64,000 bases of DNA, from NCBI RefSeq assembly GCF_003590095.1, contig NC_039483.1, positions 14,880,001-14,944,000 on the forward strand, given 5' to 3'. Numbering within the stretch: position 1 is the stretch's first letter; each line of letters starts with the position of its first letter. Both the position numbers and the translations under genes were made by a program. The stretch comes from Trichoplusia ni (taxonomy: Eukaryota > Arthropoda > Insecta > Lepidoptera > Noctuidae). The notes beneath the pieces were generated by a model. The model was given only the letters and a program-made list of their open reading frames with translations, was not told the origin of the DNA and made no database searches. Below are positions 61,857-64,000 of this stretch, piece after piece.

Positions 61857-62001
61857 AAAGCCGTTTAGACGGTGCGAGAAAAAGCATGCAAGTTACGGTA
61901 CATTGACGTCAATGGTTAGTCACTTCTGTTGCTATTGCCGTATCACCCAGCAATGTATTACAAATTGTATGATATTTCTCGCATCGTTTAAATAAGCCTT
62001 T
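61857..62001. mobile_element. MITE-like element with about 25-bp terminal inverted repeats
   Basis: Left end AAAGCCGTTTAGACGGTGCG then AGAAA (61857-61881) opposes right end 61975-62001, whose complement reads AAAGGCTTATTTAAACGATG then CGAGAAA. The GTTTARACGRTGCGAGAAA core is shared by both. The element is about 145 bp with no coding capacity. A decayed relative lies at 40291. Confidence 0.65.
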
Positions 62002-62150
62002 AGTCTCACTGACAGCCAAATACTTATGTAATACTTGAGCCAATAATTATTTCATCGCCACAACCCAGTTACCAGGATAACACAGTACGCCTTAGCAAGA
62101 CTGGTCATTAGATGTTCCGGCTTCTGCCTACGTGTAATCATTGTCAAACA
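62002..62150. other. Short spacer, nothing seen
   Basis: No gene or repeat recognised. Confidence 0.3.
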
Positions 62151-62220
62151 TTAAGATTCGAATACTAGTCCCATTTAACGTGCCTTCCGAATCACGGACA
62201 TAAAATACTAGCTTTTTCCT
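62151..62220 (-). repeat. Small fragment of the 5S-derived SINE body
   Basis: The minus strand reads TCCGTGATTCGGAAGGCACG then TTAAATG, matching the CGGAAGGCACGTTAAATTG junction of the SINE at 36557. Confidence 0.45.
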
Positions 62221-62319
62221 AAAACGTGAGTCATAGTTTAAACAAATTGAATTTCATTATCGTAATCAACTTTATTAGCACGTGGCAAACTGAAATCGTG
62301 ACTAAAAAACTTGAAAGGT

Positions 62320-62500
62320 GTTTCTTTATGGTTTCTTTAGGCTTCCTCGCGATGTTTTCCTTTACCGTTTGTAACCACTTAGACCAATTAAGAGATTACA
62401 GGCAATTCGGAAAAAGTCACATTGGTCTGGCCAGGTTTGGCATCGAGCCTGCACTTCGTGAATACAAATCCATGCACAAATGCATCACAACACTATGATA
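62320..62500 (-). repeat. Dispersed repeat with tRNA-like B box, reverse orientation
   Basis: The minus strand has a degraded B box (GGCTCGATGCC) and ends near a GGTAAAGGAAAACATCGCGA block. It shares its two halves with 47601-47690 and 13381-13570, so it links those two fragments as parts of one family. The 90-codon frame over it is a by-product. Confidence 0.55.
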
Positions 62501-63454
62501 GGCACCTCACTGACAAATTTTCATTGTTTTACATAACCAAAATCTGCTTAATCTAATCACTATTGCAATTTTACCACGATCACCAAGATACCTTATTGTT
62601 CCTCAAAAAACAATGCGAGGAAGTAACCATAAAATAAAAACTCGGTTAATTCTAAAAGTATAACAATATTTTATAGTCCTATTGTTAAACTCAAAAGATA
62701 TTAACTTAATTTTTTAATATTCACATTAACCTCTTTCGACATTAAATTAAAAGAGGTTGCGATCTAATCTTAGCTTGTTGCCTAAGGGTCGATTCATATT
62801 AGCGCTACGTCGAATTTAAAATAAGAAGAACTCGAAGTTTTGCGTAACTAACATTTACACATTGATTTGAAAAGTCGTGAGAAGTTTCTTTTATTACACA
62901 CGGTAAGCTTCTCTTGTTCAAAAGAGGAAAAACACGTGTCTAGCATTTTTTTTAATCGTTTTAGGAGATAAAGAAGTAAACACCTCCATTCTATTCCCTT
63001 TTCTCTGTTTATCAAAAAACGTCGAATTTCGTTGTGATATTATATTATATCACGTATGCTCAATAAAATTTTAGCATGTAACGTGTGCTTCATAGCCTAT
63101 GCCCTTTTCGACTCTGCTCTGATATGTATACACCCTAACAATGTTCCCTCATCGATGTTTACCAAACACCAGATGTAAATAATGAAACGTCTTTAGAGTT
63201 ATTAAACAGGGTTATTACAAACAGGAAATCTTTTAGAGATCGGTACTCAAGTGATGAATATAACCTCCGTAATGGTGTTAATTTGTTTACTGCTGTAGTG
63301 ATAGGACTTTAATTCGGTGCTTATTTAATTACTTGGTGCTAATCGTTCTAATCCTTGTTTTCAAAGCCGAGGAGATTTTGAACTTAGCATATTTAACATG
63401 GTATCACTATTTCCATAATAACGGGATGGTGTATGAAGGATTGCAACGCATTTC
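62501..63454. other. Stretch with no gene seen
   Basis: AT-rich; nothing recognised. Confidence 0.35.
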
Positions 63455-63592
63455 CATACACCGACACAAAAATGCGGATGACGTAGCATGGCGGTTTAGG
63501 TTAAGTCCCTAAGAGTCTAACGATACCCGTTCCCTCTCCCCAGGGTACCGTGAAGATTCCGTGAAGATTGACCCTCCTTATCAAAAAAAAAG
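63455..63592 (+). repeat. SINE related to 12060-12215, with A run
   Basis: GCATGGCGGTTTAGGTTAAG, CTAAGAGTCTAACGATACCC, GTTCCCTCTCCCCAGGG and an A run give the same order as the 12060 copy. A small internal duplication GTGAAGATTCCGTGAAGATT is present. The minus-strand frame at 63501-63752 is a shadow. Confidence 0.6.
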
Positions 63593-64000
63593 AGGAAATA
63601 TCGCGCTCATTTTCAGGATTTTGTTGCTCCAGCGCTGTTGTGACAAATTTTGCCCGTGTCAAACAGTGAAGACAGCAGAATGACAACTGACAGCTGACGA
63701 CTGACGTTATACCGTCAGTTTCATCCGAGAAAGAGGGCCCCGATAATTGCATTGCATTGAATTAAAAACTTTAAATGTATAAATAGAACATCGTTTTTTT
63801 CAGGTGACATAACCTTTCCTTCATCCTTCTTTCTTTTGTTTGCTCATCTTTTGAAAGTAACTTGACTTTTCCTTCAGGTTTTTTCCCTTTTGGGTAGACT
63901 GTAGTTTGTTTTCGGCTCAAATTTATTCATACTTTAAAAAAATCTAGTAATTAAACAGTTCGCAATATATTTGTTATTCTTTCTTTTTCTTAGACTATTT
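63593..64000. other. Right-edge stretch, no gene seen
   Basis: A GC-richer unique part at 63650-63740 is followed by T-rich sequence. No feature is supported. Confidence 0.3.

Noticed and set aside
1..64000. CRISPR array, operon, phage or bacterial island
   Set aside because: No regularly spaced identical repeats or packed gene runs occur, and the repeat content is plainly insect.

Overview
This is AT-rich eukaryotic DNA from a moth or butterfly (Lepidoptera), most likely a noctuid-type moth. The evidence is the repeat content: an RTE-clade LINE, many short 3' pieces of RTE elements, short Helitrons of the lepidopteran TC...CTAG type, a 5S-rRNA-derived SINE, tRNA-derived SINEs and small inverted-repeat elements. 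Species-level placement is inference from remembered repeat families, not from a search.

The only long reading frame is at the left edge. Positions 1-2580 are the 3' part of an uninterrupted RTE-type endonuclease/reverse-transcriptase gene, which runs off the window, followed by a short 3' UTR and an ATT-repeat tail ending near 2648. A second, decayed LINE fragment (a Jockey/CR1-like C-terminal region) lies on the minus strand at about 14517-15312. The rest, roughly 61 kb, holds no host gene that I can support. It is intergenic or intronic DNA with dispersed repeats. Other open frames are of a length expected by chance in sequence this AT-rich.

Layout: 1-2648 RTE LINE; 2.6-8.7 kb unique sequence with SINE and repeat fragments and a 67-bp tandem duplication; 8741-9000 short Helitron; 9.4-11.1 kb RTE-derived fragments; 11.8 kb a possible small coding exon; 12.1 kb SINE; 14.5-15.3 kb LINE fragment; 19.9-21.1 kb two same-orientation Helitrons; 23-30 kb scattered SINEs and a perfect hairpin; 35.5-39.9 kb a SINE cluster with an inverted pair of 5S-derived SINEs and a Helitron; 42.1 kb a CpG-dense block; 43.4-43.9 kb a stacked repeat, Helitron and MITE; 48.7 kb a Helitron; 51.3 and 57.5 kb RTE-derived repeats each beside or containing a strong hairpin; 56.7-58.3 kb an unclassified repeat in two copies, one flanked by 23-bp direct repeats; 60.4 kb an RTE 3' fragment; 61.9-63.6 kb a MITE and SINEs.

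There is no operon, CRISPR array or coherent multi-gene system here. The RTE reverse transcriptase is the only protein with a clear job. It copies itself, and in principle may mobilise short elements that share its 3' end.
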